The notes beneath the pieces were generated by a model that was given only the letters and a program-made list of their open reading frames with translations, made no database searches and had not been told where the DNA came from. DNA of 64,000 bases from Nelumbo lutea. Lineage: Eukaryota; Streptophyta; Magnoliopsida; Proteales; Nelumbonaceae. Made by a program: the position numbers and the translations under genes. Each line of letters begins with the position of its first letter. Within the stretch, counting starts at the first letter, position 1. The stretch spans positions 5,206,728-5,270,727 of the forward strand of contig JAKGHH010000008.1 in NCBI GenBank assembly GCA_022828595.1, written 5' to 3'. This document shows, piece by piece, positions 23,698 to 36,208 of this stretch.

Positions 23698-23922
23698 CCG
23701 CAAGTATTATGCTTTTCAAATGGGCGGACTGGGTCAGGCCAATCCTGGGCTATCATATTGGCCTCATTTATACAAGCCTGTTTATTAAAGCCCGAGCCTG
23801 GCACGGCACGGCCCATGAACAGGTCTAGCCGCAAGTATTATGCTTTTCAAATGGGCGGACTGGGCCAGGCCAATCCTGGGCTATGATATTGGCCTCATTT
23901 ATATAAGCCTGTTTATTAAATG
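23698..23922 (+). repeat. 131-bp tandem duplication carrying a second hAT end
   Basis: The segment starting 'ccgcaagtattatgctttt' occurs at 23698 and 23829 (period 131 bp). Between the copies, 23795-23827 repeats the right end of the adjacent MITE ('ggcccatgaacaggtcta'). A duplication that included the MITE end and its flank explains this. Confidence 0.75.
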
Positions 23923-24482
23923 GTCCGAATCTCAGGTGAGGTGACTGGTCAATGGTGGGGTGAGATCGATCCGACCTAATGGGACCATGTATATTTCTAA
24001 GAAAATAGCCCATTCCACCCTAGCCCTTATTATCTAGTGTGGCCCCTCAGCCAAGGAATCGAAACATTGGGCCCCATGGTTAGTCCCTTAAAAAGAAATA
24101 ACAATAATTGTGTACACTTATAAAAGAACATTTTGTCTTCACCTCCCCTTTTCTTCTCTCTTTCTTACTATTCATTTCTTTTTCCTTTTCAATTTCAAAC
24201 ACCAGAGAGCAATAAACGACTAAGTATCAAAGACAAGATGAGTAATTAGTTTGGAATGGAGGCCTTCTTTCCTAGAAGAAAATCTAAACTTTTCTAGGAT
24301 CTAATCATATACTAATAATTTTAATATTTTTTAATATTGATATAAACCCACTAGAGTTTTTTAAGACCATTTACATTTGAGGCAACATAGCTAAAAAATG
24401 AAACATTAGAGCAAGTGCAGGAAAGGTGTGACAAGAAAATATAAATGGTTCAATAGGTGGACAACTAGTAAGGAAATGCCAT

Positions 24483-24770
24483 GGGCCCGTTTGGTTTGCA
24501 GCCAGAATCAGAATTAGAATCCTCTGGAATAGTCCATTCCCATAATATATGTTTGATTCAGACAGGAATGGAAATAGAAATTGGAATCAGCAGGAATTGG
24601 ATTTCATTCGTAAGGGAGGGGCAGGGAATGGTTATTCCCTTAAATGGGGAAATGTCATTTCATCAGAAATTGGAATAGGATTTCGACTCCACTCAACCAA
24701 ACAGTTGGAATCGAAATAGCCCATTCTGATTCTGATTCCATACCCCTATTCCCGCAAACCAAATGAGGCC
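24483..24770. mobile_element. Tourist-like MITE
   Basis: The left end 'gggcccgtttggtttgc' and the reverse complement of the right end 'ggcctcatttggtttgc' form inverted repeats. The subterminal sequence is rich in 'gaatcagaat' on both sides. No transposase. Target-site repeat not clear. Confidence 0.65.
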
Positions 24771-25740
24771 TAAGAATCTGGTCCGAAAATCAAACATTTT
24801 GGTAATATCCATAAAATAAATAAATAAAAGAGATCGTTGATTCACTACTAGAAGTGAACCAAAAAAAAAAAACTGAATAGCCCTAAGAATAAAAGTTCAA
24901 AAATGAGGAAAATGACCTAAGAAAAGGACTAAGGGGCCTTTTAATAGCAGTTAAAGCGGTTGAACTGAATGGCTTATTGCTTTTGTCTTTTAATGCATTC
25001 TCAGCTCCTTTTAACGGCTGAAACTGAAGTTTAATTGATTATTATAGATTAAAATATTTTATTATTTAAATTCAATTCAGGTACTTCAATTGTTATCAAA
25101 CTATTTTAGCTGTCGTTCGCTCGTTCCCTACTTCCCTCTTATAGCATTCCAACTAAGGATGTTAATGGGCCGGGCCCAAGTCAAACTTTCGGACTTGTAA
25201 ATTTAAATATATTATATTAAATAAAATATGAATTGATTTGATTCACGGGAATAAGGGTTTAGAATCATTTAATTGGGTGGAACTAGAATCTCATTTTCAT
25301 TCCTGGTAGAATGGTATTCCCCATTTGATGGAATGGCGCTTTCTTTTCTTTCCTTTGGGAATAAGAATCCATTTCAGTTGATTCTGATTCTTATCTGAAC
25401 CAAACAGATAGTAGGAAACTAGGGATAGATTATTCCAATTTGACTATGATAGATTTTGATTCTGATTCCGACTGTAAACTAAACTTAACGTAGTCCGGGA
25501 TGGCCAGGTTTCCAGGCCGCGCTAAAAGTGGTCACCCCTATGCTTATATGTCCAACCATCCAGTTTGAGTCTGGCATTGAATCCAACATCATTATTCATT
25601 ACTCTTGTAATTTTGTAGGTTTCCTTGGGATGTAGGAATCCTCTTAAACCAACAGGTAACAAATAGTAACTGAAATGAAGTAAAAAAGAACTTATCAGAA
25701 AAATAAAGATGTATAAAATATGTTAGATCTAGAATATCCT
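24771..25740. other. Intergenic DNA with MITE-like scraps
   Basis: At 25155-25180 and 25490-25540 there are GGGCC-rich words resembling hAT ends, and between them GATTC-rich sequence like the Tourist MITE at 24483. No complete element could be delimited. Confidence 0.35.
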
Positions 25741-25741
25741 A

Positions 25742-25990
25742 TTCATATAAATTAGTGTTTTCAAAACCGGGTCAGACAGGATGGTTGGACCAAAAAAATT
25801 GGGAACCAGTCAACTGAATGATTCCATTTTACTCCAAAACCATTTTTTTTTCAAAAATTATTGATTTGGTCAGCAAACCATTGACCCGTGCGATCGAACC
25901 ATTGAACCTAGTCAATAATTTTTGGCCTTTTTTATAATTTTTTTGTCAGAGTGGGTTGTTTGTCCATTCGGACTAGACAATCGGATTGTC
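25742..25990. repeat. AACCGGTT-rich repeat fragment
   Basis: Resembles 16437-16756 and 37947-38529 in repeated 'gaaccattgaacc' and 'ggttggacc' words. Superfamily unknown. Confidence 0.35.
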
Positions 25991-26310
25991 AGAGTGGCTA
26001 CGCTTGGCTCACCCGGGAATATAGTCATTGGGCCCCCTTCCAAAGGGGCCTAATGGCTAGTTTCAACTTTTTTTGGGGGGGGGGGTTCCCCAACAACCAT
26101 AAACAACCATATTAGGGGGTATTTCTATATTTTGCTTATGGGGTTTGAAAAAATTACATAAATGCCCCCAAACAGCTATATAACAACTAGTTTAGGGGGG
26201 CATTTTGAGTAAAGTTATAAGTAACTTTACAATGACCAAAATACCCCTTCCAACAACTAAATAACATATAATTTTTTTGGTATTTTGGGTAATTGAATTA
26301 TGTTCAATTC

Positions 26311-26320
26311 CTATAAATAG
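26311..26320 (+). promoter_or_regulatory. TATA box of the hAT transposase relic
   Basis: 'ctataaatag' is a textbook plant TATA box, about 370 bp upstream of the transposase start codon and followed by a CT-rich leader. Probably the element's own promoter. Confidence 0.55.
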
Positions 26321-26686
26321 CCCTACCCTCCACCATTCTCATTACACCAATTCAATAATTCTCTTAATTTTCTCTCTCTCATACTCATACATTCTCAATT
26401 ATCTGCAATTTGAGAAATTCTGATTAGTTGATTGTCTGATTCTGCATTCTCCAATTCTCAAGTCTCAATTTTATCGAAGTTTCGACTTTTAACAAGAAGA
26501 AGGCTTGCTCAACCAGCTCAAGTATCTCAATTCGGGAGGCTTGGATGTTGAAAGGCTTCAACCGTTGAAATCAAGTTGGGGTTTTGAACAGACAATTCTG
26601 GTAAGTTGAATTAGACTAATTTTTATGTTTTTAGAATTAAAAAAAAGGTTGGCCCTTCTCAAATCCGATTCCCCAACATATTCCCC

Positions 26687-28693
26687 ATGGATGACATTCA
26701 ATCGCATCACGATAGTATTAGTGCTAACATTGATGCTGATGCATTTGATGTCGATGGAAGTGGAACTTTCACCCCCGATAGTAGTGATACTAGGGGAAAA
26801 AGGAGGGCTTCTAAGCTGAGTACCCCGGTTTGGAAAGTTTTCAAAGTAGAGGATATTGAGGGGAAGGGGAAAATGGTCGTTTACCAAAAATGTAGGAAAG
26901 ACTTTAGTTATTGTAGAAAGGGTGGTATGGGTCATTTGAGTAGACGTCTGCTCACACATGATCGAGAGGAAGATGGAGGGAGAGATAACCCAAACACATA
27001 CCGGGAGGGGGACTAGTTTTGGTACTTTTAGATATTCACAAGAAAAAAATGAGACAAGAACTTGTTAAGTATATTGTACATGTAGAACAACCATTTATGT
27101 TAGCTGAAGATCCAAAGCTAGAAAAATGGTTGCGTAGTTCTATAAACTCACAATATAAAAAGTTTCTAGGAATACTATAAGAACTGATGCTTTAAATTTT
27201 TTTTATTCATATAAACAAAATTTAATTTATTTGTTAGCAAATCGTAATTCTAAAGTTGCAATTACTTCGGATGTTTGGACATTCAAATTTAATGTTAGTT
27301 ATATTTGTGTTACTGGCCATTTCATTGATGAAAATTTGTTTTTGAATAAAAGAATTTTAAGTTTTACTAGGCTTGAATGGCCACATAGTGGCCCAGCTAT
27401 TGCTGCAAGTATTTTAAATACTTTGCATGCTTATGGAATAGAAAACAAAACAAATTGTTTTCTATTAGTTTTGATAATTCTAGCAATAAATATTTTAAAA
27501 TCTCAATTAAAACCATGCTTAAATGGTAAATTATTTCATATTAGATGTGCATGTTACATCTTAAATTTATGTATTGAAGATGCCTTGAATATTATTTCAA
27601 ATCATATTTAAAAAATTAGAAATTGTATTATATATATAAAAAGTTAAAGGGCAATAAAACAAGAATTTAAATATTTATGCCAAAATTATGGTTTAAAATA
27701 TAAACATTTTATATTAGATGTAAAGCATAGGTGGAATTCTACTTATGCTATGTTATAAGGTTGTATATCTCATAAACAATTTCTTTTTGATTTTTGTAAT
27801 TCAAAAATGCCTAATGATATGATATTTGAGGAAGACTGGGAAATGATAATTTGTATAAGATATTTTTTAAAACATTTTTATGATGCAACAAATGAATTAT
27901 TTGGAATTTATTATCCAATTAGTTGTAATTTACCGTATCAATTAATGGTGATTAGTGATTGTTTTGCCAAATATTGAAATAATCCACAATTTCAATGTAT
28001 TGTTGAAATTATAGAAAATAAATTTAAAAAATATTGGGTGAACATTTCTCCCCTTTATTGTTTAGCTACAATATTAGACCCTAGGATTAGGAAAGATGGT
28101 TTAGATATCTTACTTGAAACATATTATAAAAATATGAATATTAATATAGGAAATAAAAAAAAATTAATAATTTGTTATTTGAAATGTACAGTTTTTATGA
28201 TTTTAAAGTTGTAGGAAATATTCCTACAACTTGTTCATCTTATTTTTCTTCTTCTTTTGACTTTGAGCCCAGTAGTAGAAGAGAAAAGTTGTTTTATTTG
28301 ATAAGTAGAAGGCATAAATCTGCTGGTTCTACAACAAGTTCATTTACTGAACTTAATTTTTATTTGCAAACAAATTTTTATAATTTAGGTGAAGTATCAA
28401 ATAATTTTGATATTTTAGCCTGGTGAAGTGAACACTCGAAAAATTATCCGATTCTTGCTGCCATGGCACGTGATCTATTAGCCCTTCCGGTGTCTACAAT
28501 TCCATCGGAGTCTTGTTTTAGTGTAGGTATTAGGGTGTTGGATGACAAAAGAAGTTGCATGAACAATGAGAGCATAGAGATATGCATCTGCTTCAAGGAT
28601 TGGCTAGATGCAGAAGATAGATTACAAGACAAGGGAGGCCATGATGCAACATCGGACATTTCACCCAAAGCAGATGATGAAAGTCATGAATGA
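26687..28693 (+). pseudogene. hAT transposase relic (BED finger, RICESLEEPER type)
   Basis: ATG at 26687. The first frame (26687-27016) holds a degraded BED zinc finger (PVWKVFKVEDIEGKGKMVV with a C-x2-C variant and a later His). A middle block (27231-27611) shows ITSDVWTFKFNVSYICVTGHF and LFHIRCACYILNLCIEDAL, typical of the hAT catalytic core. The end (28440-28693) has the dimerisation domain with AAMARDLLALPVSTIPSESC and FSVGIRVLDDKRSC. Several frameshifts and stops between the blocks make it inactive. The family excises DNA by cut and paste with 8-bp target duplications. It could in the past have mobilised the hAT MITEs nearby, but matching ends were not shown. Confidence 0.85.
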
Positions 28694-29214
28694 ATTCATG
28701 AATTTGACTACTTGTAGAATTTTTCATTTTTTCAAATTATTGTAAAATTTTTAAATTTTATTTAATTTATTTGACATATATATTTTTTTTAATTTTCTAA
28801 CAATGTAATTTTGTATTTTCAATTTGTAACCATATTGTATTTTTTATATTTTATTAATTTATTCCATTTTTATATTTCATTCATCCAAGTATGCAATGAT
28901 CCAATCATTGTATTTGTAATTCACTAATTTGTATCATTCAAATTTAAATGAAATAAAATTCCTATTTTTCTTCTGTTATTCCATCATTCTTATTTCAATT
29001 TGGTTAAGTACTTTTTTTTTAATTTATGTATTAAATAACTTCGATTTCTCATTTCTTAAATTTTTAAATAGTTCCTAATTCGCAAAGTTCATAGAAAAGT
29101 TAAATATTTTAGTTTTACAATTTTACTTAGAAAAGAAATCAAATCTTTCAAAAAAAAATAAAAAATAAAACAGTGTAGCCCGGCTCGGCCTAGGCCCAAG
29201 GCCCGCCTTGTGGT
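28694..29214. other. 3' end of the hAT element, AT-rich
   Basis: AT-rich tail ending near 29214 with GGCCCAAGGCCC-rich sequence and 'cttgtggtcta', which looks like a hAT right terminus. The left terminus was not found. Confidence 0.45.
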
Positions 29215-29289
29215 CTAGATACAGCTATTGCGTACTGAACAGCTATTGCGTTTAGATACAGACCGCGTCAAACAAGTTAAAGGCTCTCT

Positions 29290-29810
29290 AAAGATTAACG
29301 TTGTTCGGTTTTAAGATTAATCCTTATTGTGCAACGTTTGGGAATGTGATCATTTGTGATGTGGTGAGGGATCATCAAGCTCTTTTAGTTGCTGCAAAAT
29401 CGTGTCTTTCAAATGCTGGGTCAGTTGTAAAAGCAAGGCTTTAGCTCTGAAATTAAGATGGAATCGAGTTGGCTCTAAAGCTGGGTGCCGGTTCTGTTGT
29501 TTTTGGATCGGATTGTCAAGAACTGGAGAACCGAGGCAAAGAGTGATCTGGTTCTCTTTTTCTTTTGTGACCAGGTCTCGTAATGCAGCAGCTCACTTTG
29601 ACGGCTTCTAAAAGGCCATTTTTTGTCCCATGAATGGATAGGGACCTGCATACCCATCGTGGTTGGAAGATGTGGTAGCAGTGGATAGGTTTCCTTTTGC
29701 TTAGTCTCTTCTCGTTGCTTTTATTAGACTTTGTAGTTTCGTCTGGTTTGTTGTGTCCAGATGCTATTTTCTGTTATGATTAATTCTGTTTAATGATATT
29801 TCCTTGATTA
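29290..29810 (+). mobile_element. LINE RNase H tail
   Basis: Frame-shifted plus-strand blocks read an RNase H middle part ('ALKLGAGSVVFGSDCQ') and end (TRSRNAAAHFDGF, stop at 29609-29611). They are followed by 'tttaatgatatttccttg', typical of plant LINE 3' ends. A 5'-truncated relic. Confidence 0.55.
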
Positions 29811-30054
29811 CCAAAAGAGAAGTGACATGTATGTAAATGATCCGATAAAAGGTCTAATATATTTAATACAATGGTGATGTTTTTTCGGTGAAAAAAATAA
29901 AAAGAGAAGATATTAAAAAGAAAAAAAGAAAAAGTGTTCTTGTAGAACAAACGAAGCCAAGAGTTCCATGAAATTGATAGGACAATTATTAAAAAAAGTA
30001 TAGTCTTAATTCTCTAAACTAAGTGTGTGTACTTACAAAATACTCCATCTCTAA

Positions 30055-30183
30055 GGCTATGTTTGGTTTGAAGGAAAATGTATGAAAAGGAAGGGAAAGA
30101 TAAGAAAACCTATACAAGATTTGTAAAGGGTTCCTTACCTATCCCTTCCTTTCCTTATTTTTTCCTTCAAACCAAACATAGAG
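30055..30183. mobile_element. Tourist-like MITE, near-perfect hairpin
   Basis: Inverted ends of about 50 bp ('ctatgtttggtttgaagga' on both strands) with a short loop. Flanked by TAA on both sides (30052-30054, 30184-30186), the PIF/Harbinger target. Its 129 bp would fold into one long hairpin if transcribed. Confidence 0.85.
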
Positions 30184-30455
30184 TAAGATTTTAATAAGAC
30201 AAAGAGCAATATTAAATATGTAATTTTGTTTTCTTATTTAATGCTTATCCGGAAATGGCTCTTCATAAAATTACATTCTTTTTGTTTATAATTGTAAAAC
30301 AAGTCAATGGCAACAATGTTATTTAACATTCTCATTTAATGCTTGTTAGTGAAAATATACAAAAATCCATATTTTTGTTCACTAATTGAAAAACAAGCCA
30401 TAGTAATTGCTGAAACCTCCGTTAAAGTTTTTGACCGTTGCCCAAACCTCTCATG

Positions 30456-30895
30456 AAATTTGGTAATTGCAATCACCTCTCCTAAACTTCTTGACACAGT
30501 TGCAATTAAACCACCTTTGTAAAATCCTCTAGCAAGAGGCATGAAATGTCCAAAATACCCATGTAATTGTTATTGAGGATAGTTTATACATAAAAAACAA
30601 TATAAATGTTACGAACAACAAAAAATGAGAGTTTAAAGTTGTAATTTTACCTTTGAGCAATTGATATGAAGGTGGAATTTGGAAAATACATTAATTCCAA
30701 AAAAAGAGACTAGAAGGGATTGAGGTAGTGATTGGTATGAAGAAAAAAAAATTGGAAAATAAACATTTTGGTCAAAAGTAGCTAAATGGGTATTTTGGAT
30801 ATTTTGTGCTTTTAGTTAGAATATTCTAACAAAGGGTCTACTTGCAACTGTATCAAACTGTTCATGGAAGGTGATTACATATACCAAACTTTAGG
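30456..30895. mobile_element. MITE-like element with long inverted arms
   Basis: Arms 30456-30515 and 30836-30895 are imperfect inverted repeats (shared words 'tttggta', 'aatcacct', 'acagttgca'). A run of G follows the right arm. Possibly Mutator-like; ends not defined. Confidence 0.45.
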
Positions 30896-31952
30896 GGGGG
30901 GGGTTAACTTCTCACTAGTTCAGTTATTGATTATTAAGGTAGCAAATAATTTTCTCTTCCTTATTCCCACCATATGGTGGGTTAATTTTTCATTTCCAAT
31001 TACCTTAAAGCCCGCATCATTGGATGAGAAGATATCTGCAAGAGTAAGTGATATTTTTTTATAGCACTTCATTGTAAGGTTTTCAACAGTTGAAGGAGAT
31101 GGATTTAGATTTAACATATAGAAGTTAAATCTTGCAAAGGTAACGAGAATTCAAGTACAGTTCCGAAAAAAAGTAACTGATAAAAATTATTAATTTTATT
31201 AATGAACCATAATAAATAGGAATAATAATAATTTTATTAATTCTCATTACCTTTGCAAGAATTTTATTTGAACACATCTTTATATTAATGGAGCATAATA
31301 AATCTGATAAATAAGAACAATTTTTATAGATATAGAAATATAAAAAATTACAAAAAATGAAAATATATTAAATACTATCATCATCACAAAATTTATTGCA
31401 TGTACACAAATACTAATATATATAAGAGTGCAAATACATATATGTACAGTGCAAAATCTTGTATCCGGTACTTTTAAACCTTGTATTTATGTTGTACATA
31501 TTTGTATTTATACTCTTCCCAAATTGAGCCATAGTGTAGAAAACTCTTTACAACCAACTTTCTTCTTACAAGGTTTGAAAATACCATATATAATATTTTG
31601 CCCTGGAAATATTTGTATCTGCACTCTTCCCAAACTAGGTCTAAAGTCTAAATTTAACATGACCCCCATTCAAAATTTTATGAATTAGTTATGAACTAAA
31701 ATAACAAAGCATGGTAGCTACCTTATACTCTTTATCATTTTTATTAGAAAATAGAAATGAAAATAATTTTATGGTATTAGAGAATAGAAAATTGGATATG
31801 ACTTTAAATAGAACATATTAGGAAAACAAGATTCATATGTAGCCAACCCCATATAGTTGGGGTAATGTATGATGAGAAAATAGAAAATGGTGCTACCAAA
31901 ATTTACAAGGATATAATTGAAAAATTGCCAATCTCAATTGAGAGGGTGTCAA

Positions 31953-32259
31953 TATGGATGTCAATAGGTTGGGGTTGGCACGGGTTTGTTTAACCCAAAA
32001 CCCAACCTGGCCCGATTAAATGAAGAGGTACCAAACCTGCCCCGCCCACCTCATATATAGCATACCTATATCCAATTGATATTTTATATATACTAATATA
32101 TTCAAGTCTTCAACACTGCAATGTCAAAAGGTCGAGTAAGTGTGAATTCTTCCCAAGCCAAACCCAGCTCGAAACCTGATTTAGACCAATCCAACCTGAA
32201 CCCCAATAGGGTTGGGTCAGTGTGGGTTTAGCACCTAATCCGACCCATTGGCATCCCTA
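31953..32259. mobile_element. hAT-type MITE
   Basis: The left end 'tatggatgtcaataggttgg' and reverse-complement right end 'tagggatgccaatgggtcgg' match well. The flanks share 'gtgtca', compatible with a decayed 8-bp target duplication. Confidence 0.6.
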
Positions 32260-34511
32260 GTGTCACCTCAGCTCAGTTCCTCAGTTGTTATGGGGCACTT
32301 ACAATTAAAAAAAGAACATCAATGGCACTAAGGTGATATCTGGATGGCGTGGATTTTGACAATTAAGCCAATAATGTCAAAAGTAGATAAGATGAGTTGA
32401 GGAACTCAGTAAAACATGATATGAGATAAGGTGAGATGAAGTAAGATATGCTAGCTAAGGTGTCTAGTGTGTATCTTGTGTGTAGTATCTATTCTAGTGT
32501 CTATAAACAAATGAGGGGTTTGGCTATTCATAGCAGAGGAGCTTCATCCAATAATAAGCATGTTACTTACATGTGGTTGAGCTCAATCCACTTGTCACGC
32601 CCTTAGTTTACAAGTTGTGTGCATGTAATAGGCCATATACTTGCATTGAATGCATTGACATTGATGTTCTAATTAGCTCAAACATGTATAACATCTATAT
32701 GGATGTTCATGTGTTGCTTCATTGATTAATCAGATGTACATGTCGTGAGTTAGTGTAAAATCAGCATGGTTAGGTTGGCTCAGTTAGGTCGACTTGGCCT
32801 TCTAAGGTGATTTTGGTCAAGTTGGTTCAACCATATTAGCTAATCCGTTCAAGATAGCTACACTTAGGTTAACTTGGCCTAATGTGATGTGAGGTCAATT
32901 AATGGAGATATTTTATTAGTGGTCGGTTTTGGCTTGTATCAAGAGATTCGGAGGATAATCTTGTTGATGCAAGGTATGAGGAGATCGCTAGGGCCAAGGT
33001 GCATGAGGTGGTTCCCAAGCTGAGGTGCTGAGTGTGCACATATCAGGAATTGGTACACATGTTTGGTCCCAAGATTTAAACATGTATTGCAAGCCAATGA
33101 ATCTAGAGAGTCAAGTATTCTCGCTATAAAGAAGTAATTATTTACTTTTTGTCCAAGGCCTTAAATCACACCTTCACTTGGCGTACTCCCCCCATATCAT
33201 CTCCAAATTTGTCTGGCTTGATTAGAGTCCTCGCCCCAGTGATATCACCTCAGGGCCTTTAACGATTTGACTATGCTTAAGAAGTGAATACACATCTGGG
33301 GTGTGTACCAACTCATCATTCTCTCATCGGTGACCCTTTTTAATGTCGTCAGGAAATAGAAACAAAACATGGATTTTTTTAAAATATGTTTTATGAATTG
33401 AAATAGATAATTAATTAACAAAATGAAATAAAAATATGAAAAAATAAAATATTTTAGAGTTCACCTAAATACATTAAATAAAAAATAAACTAATCATGTT
33501 AAAAGAAAATCTAATTCCTTTTCATTAGTTGAATTTTATCTATACAATATTTCAAAATAAAAATTAAAATGTATTTGACATGTGACCAAATAGTTCACGC
33601 CTTTACGAGAACAATAACTGTAAACCGAAAAAGGCCAATTTTTTTTGGATATTGAATCATCACCTTTTGCCCCCATAGGGAACATATTTCATTTTTACTA
33701 GCCATAGTACACTTTTTTCAACAACAATTTGACAACTCTTCTCAAAGGATTGTGGTGGGAGCCGATAGCGGGGCTTGAAACAGCATTGCTTCTAGGACCA
33801 CCCAAACTAAGCCCAAACAGCCACCACTCAGTTGGCATAGAAAAAGCCATTTGATGTCTTAAATTAGATGGAGGCTGGATGCAAAGAGGACCTGCTGGCT
33901 GCAAATTTTCATTACAAAGGAAATTTTATAATGATTGTCCCATGTCAATAATTTCCCCCCTTCTATTTAAATTTAGTGTGTGTTTGGTTCCAAGGAATAG
34001 GAGAATGGTGATTCCTGACTCCCCCATTCCGGTCTTTGAGGGTTTTTTTTTTTTTTGACAAAAAACACCCTTCGTTCCAACCCCAATTTGATGAAAGTTG
34101 TTGTATGAGGAAATCATATTGTCCTTCAGCCTCCACTAGCCATTGCCGCCCTTGCCACCAATCACATTTCCAGCGAGGTAAGATCATCGTCGACCATCCT
34201 TCTTCCCCTCCTCTTCTTTCTTCCAAATCAACTGCCCCTTTTCTGATTTTTCTTCATCTTTTTTATTTACTGGCTGCAATACAGTGGTTTATTTTACGGA
34301 TTTCCCCCTGCATTGGTTCGAATTTTCCCTTGCTCTGATTCATTTTTACAAATTTACCCTATTTTGGTTCGTTTTACACCACATCTTAAAATATGTGACT
34401 TCGGTTATTCTAAGGTTTGTAATTTTCTAGTTCTGGATTTGTGTTTGGTATCATGAACAAGAACTCTGACTATTCAACTTTTTCTTCTCTTTTTCCCACT
34501 CACAACCAAAA
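32260..34511. other. Intergenic DNA, mostly unrecognised
   Basis: No gene. A possible Tourist MITE end ('gtgtgtttggttccaagga') lies at 33975-33995 without a clear partner. A T-run is at about 34042-34055. Confidence 0.4.
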
Positions 34512-35920
34512 GCAACAGTAGGGGCACCGGCATACATTGCTCCAGAAGTTTTATCAAGGAAGGAATATGATGGCAAGGCATTTAACTTTTCCTTTAACAA
34601 GTGAAATACTATAAACAATTTCTTTTGGGATTAATGATCAAGGGAAAAGAAACAAAATGAGAAAGAAACAAAGGAAGTTTGCCAATATTTTGATATTTCT
34701 TTATGTTGGTGCATGGTACAGAGGATACTAATTCTAACCATTTAAATATGAACAATACATGGGTGATGGTCCAAAAGTGCAATTATGTTTCATCAAAACC
34801 ATCTTATCCATTAGCATTTCAGTGATATTTTTGCAAACCAGTTTAGAGAGACCTTTTCTTTTCTTTTTTTATTGGGGTGGGGGAGCATTTCAGATTGTAT
34901 GATCATGTGTTCAATATTCACATAACAAAAAAAATTGTAACTTTATTTTTTCAATAAAGACATGATATAAAAAAGCATTTCAGATTGTAGTCTGGATTTT
35001 AATATTTTAAATGGTTTGGAAGACTGTGAAACAGGATTTTTGTAGCCAAACCCATATGGTTAGGATAGGGCTTATATGAAGATGGTGATAAAATGGCATG
35101 GAAGCTTGACACTTGGATATTATGGATTGTAGAGACCAGGTGCCTATGTTGTTCACTTACCCTACAAACAGAACCCAATCCATTCTTTTACAACTATGTC
35201 TTTTATTACAACCCCAGGAATGAGTTTTTCATGACAAAACTCAAAGATAAAAGATGATTTTAGTAATCAAAGTGATGCATGTTATGGATTTTATATCATT
35301 GATCTAGGTTTTTTATCTATAACATTCATACTTTTTTTTTGGCATTTCTTCAATTGCAGATTGCAGATGTTTGGTTCTATGGTGTGACACTTTATGTCAT
35401 GTTGGTTGGAGAATATCCATTTGAGGATCATGATGATCCTAGAAATATCTAGAATACCATTAGTGTGAATTATTTTATAGAACCATTGTAGACTTTGTAG
35501 TTATTACCCTTCAGATATGTATATTTGAATCCATAGTTGATTCTACTAGCAAAATGATCTTCTACAATATGCTTAACATAGAATAATGGAGGTTCAATAC
35601 TTCATACCCAACCACATATGTGTCTCAGCAGATTGCAGATATCTCCTTACTCGAATTTTTGTTGCTAACCCAGCAAAGGCATCTTTCTATCCATGACTAT
35701 TTGTTTCTTTTTCAACATCATCATAATTTTGACATGTTATGGCTCATCATCAGTCTTATCCACTTTGAAGAGGATCACCATTCTGGAGATAAAAAAGCAT
35801 CATTGATTTCTAAAGAACTTGCCAAAGGAGCTAGTTGAATATGAGAAAAATTATACGGATCCAGACAAGGACTAACCAGCTCAAAGCAATGAAGAAATAA
35901 ATCAGCTTTGATAACTACTG
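34512..35920 (+). pseudogene. SnRK2-type protein kinase fragment (dead)
   Basis: Four exon-like pieces match consecutive parts of plant SnRK2 kinases. (1) 34512-34580 encodes [21 protein letters not shown], the activation-loop end; its donor is GC instead of GT. (2) 35360-35462 starts after a good acceptor with [20 protein letters not shown] and has an in-frame TAG at 35450-35452. (3) 35582-35690 reads RIMEVQYFIPNHICVSADCR and IFVANPAK, then a frameshift. (4) about 35805-35915 reads FLKNLPKELVEYEKNYTD, then a TAA and QSNEEI. Intron positions follow the family, so it derives from gene duplication or genomic DNA, not a processed copy. The N-lobe with the ATP site was not found. SnRK2 kinases act in osmotic-stress and ABA signalling. 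Confidence 0.85.
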
Positions 35921-36101
35921 CAATATTTGGTTGGGCTTCTTTGGGGATAGTTAGATTAGCCTTTGATAATAAGCTCAGTAAAGGTGGGGAAAACACCAAT
36001 AGGTCAAGGTAAATTCTTCACAATGTTTTCATAGCTTGATTTAGGTGTTATTCCTAGCTAACCCAAAGATCCAAGATGACCAGCTTTGGTGTTCAACCTA
36101 A

Positions 36102-36208
36102 GGCTATGTTTGGTTTGATATAGAACATAAGAGAGAAATAGAAAGTTGTTGGGGAAAAGTATTTTATGATTCCCTTTTCTTCTATTTCCTATCAAACCAA
36201 AGACAATG
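36102..36208. mobile_element. Short Tourist-like MITE
   Basis: Flanked by TAA on both sides (36099-36101, 36209-36211). Inverted ends are 'ggctatgtttggtttgat' and 'cattgtctttggtttgat'. Same family as 16773-16887 by interior similarity ('agagagaaatagaaagttg'). Confidence 0.75.

Noticed and set aside
26078..26090. Run of about ten G
   Set aside because: Simple homopolymer near the hAT 5' region; no G-quadruplex pattern of several spaced runs.
33963..34338. Frames of 87-100 codons on both strands around a T-run
   Set aside because: They overlap a possible MITE end and low-complexity sequence, with no recognisable protein.
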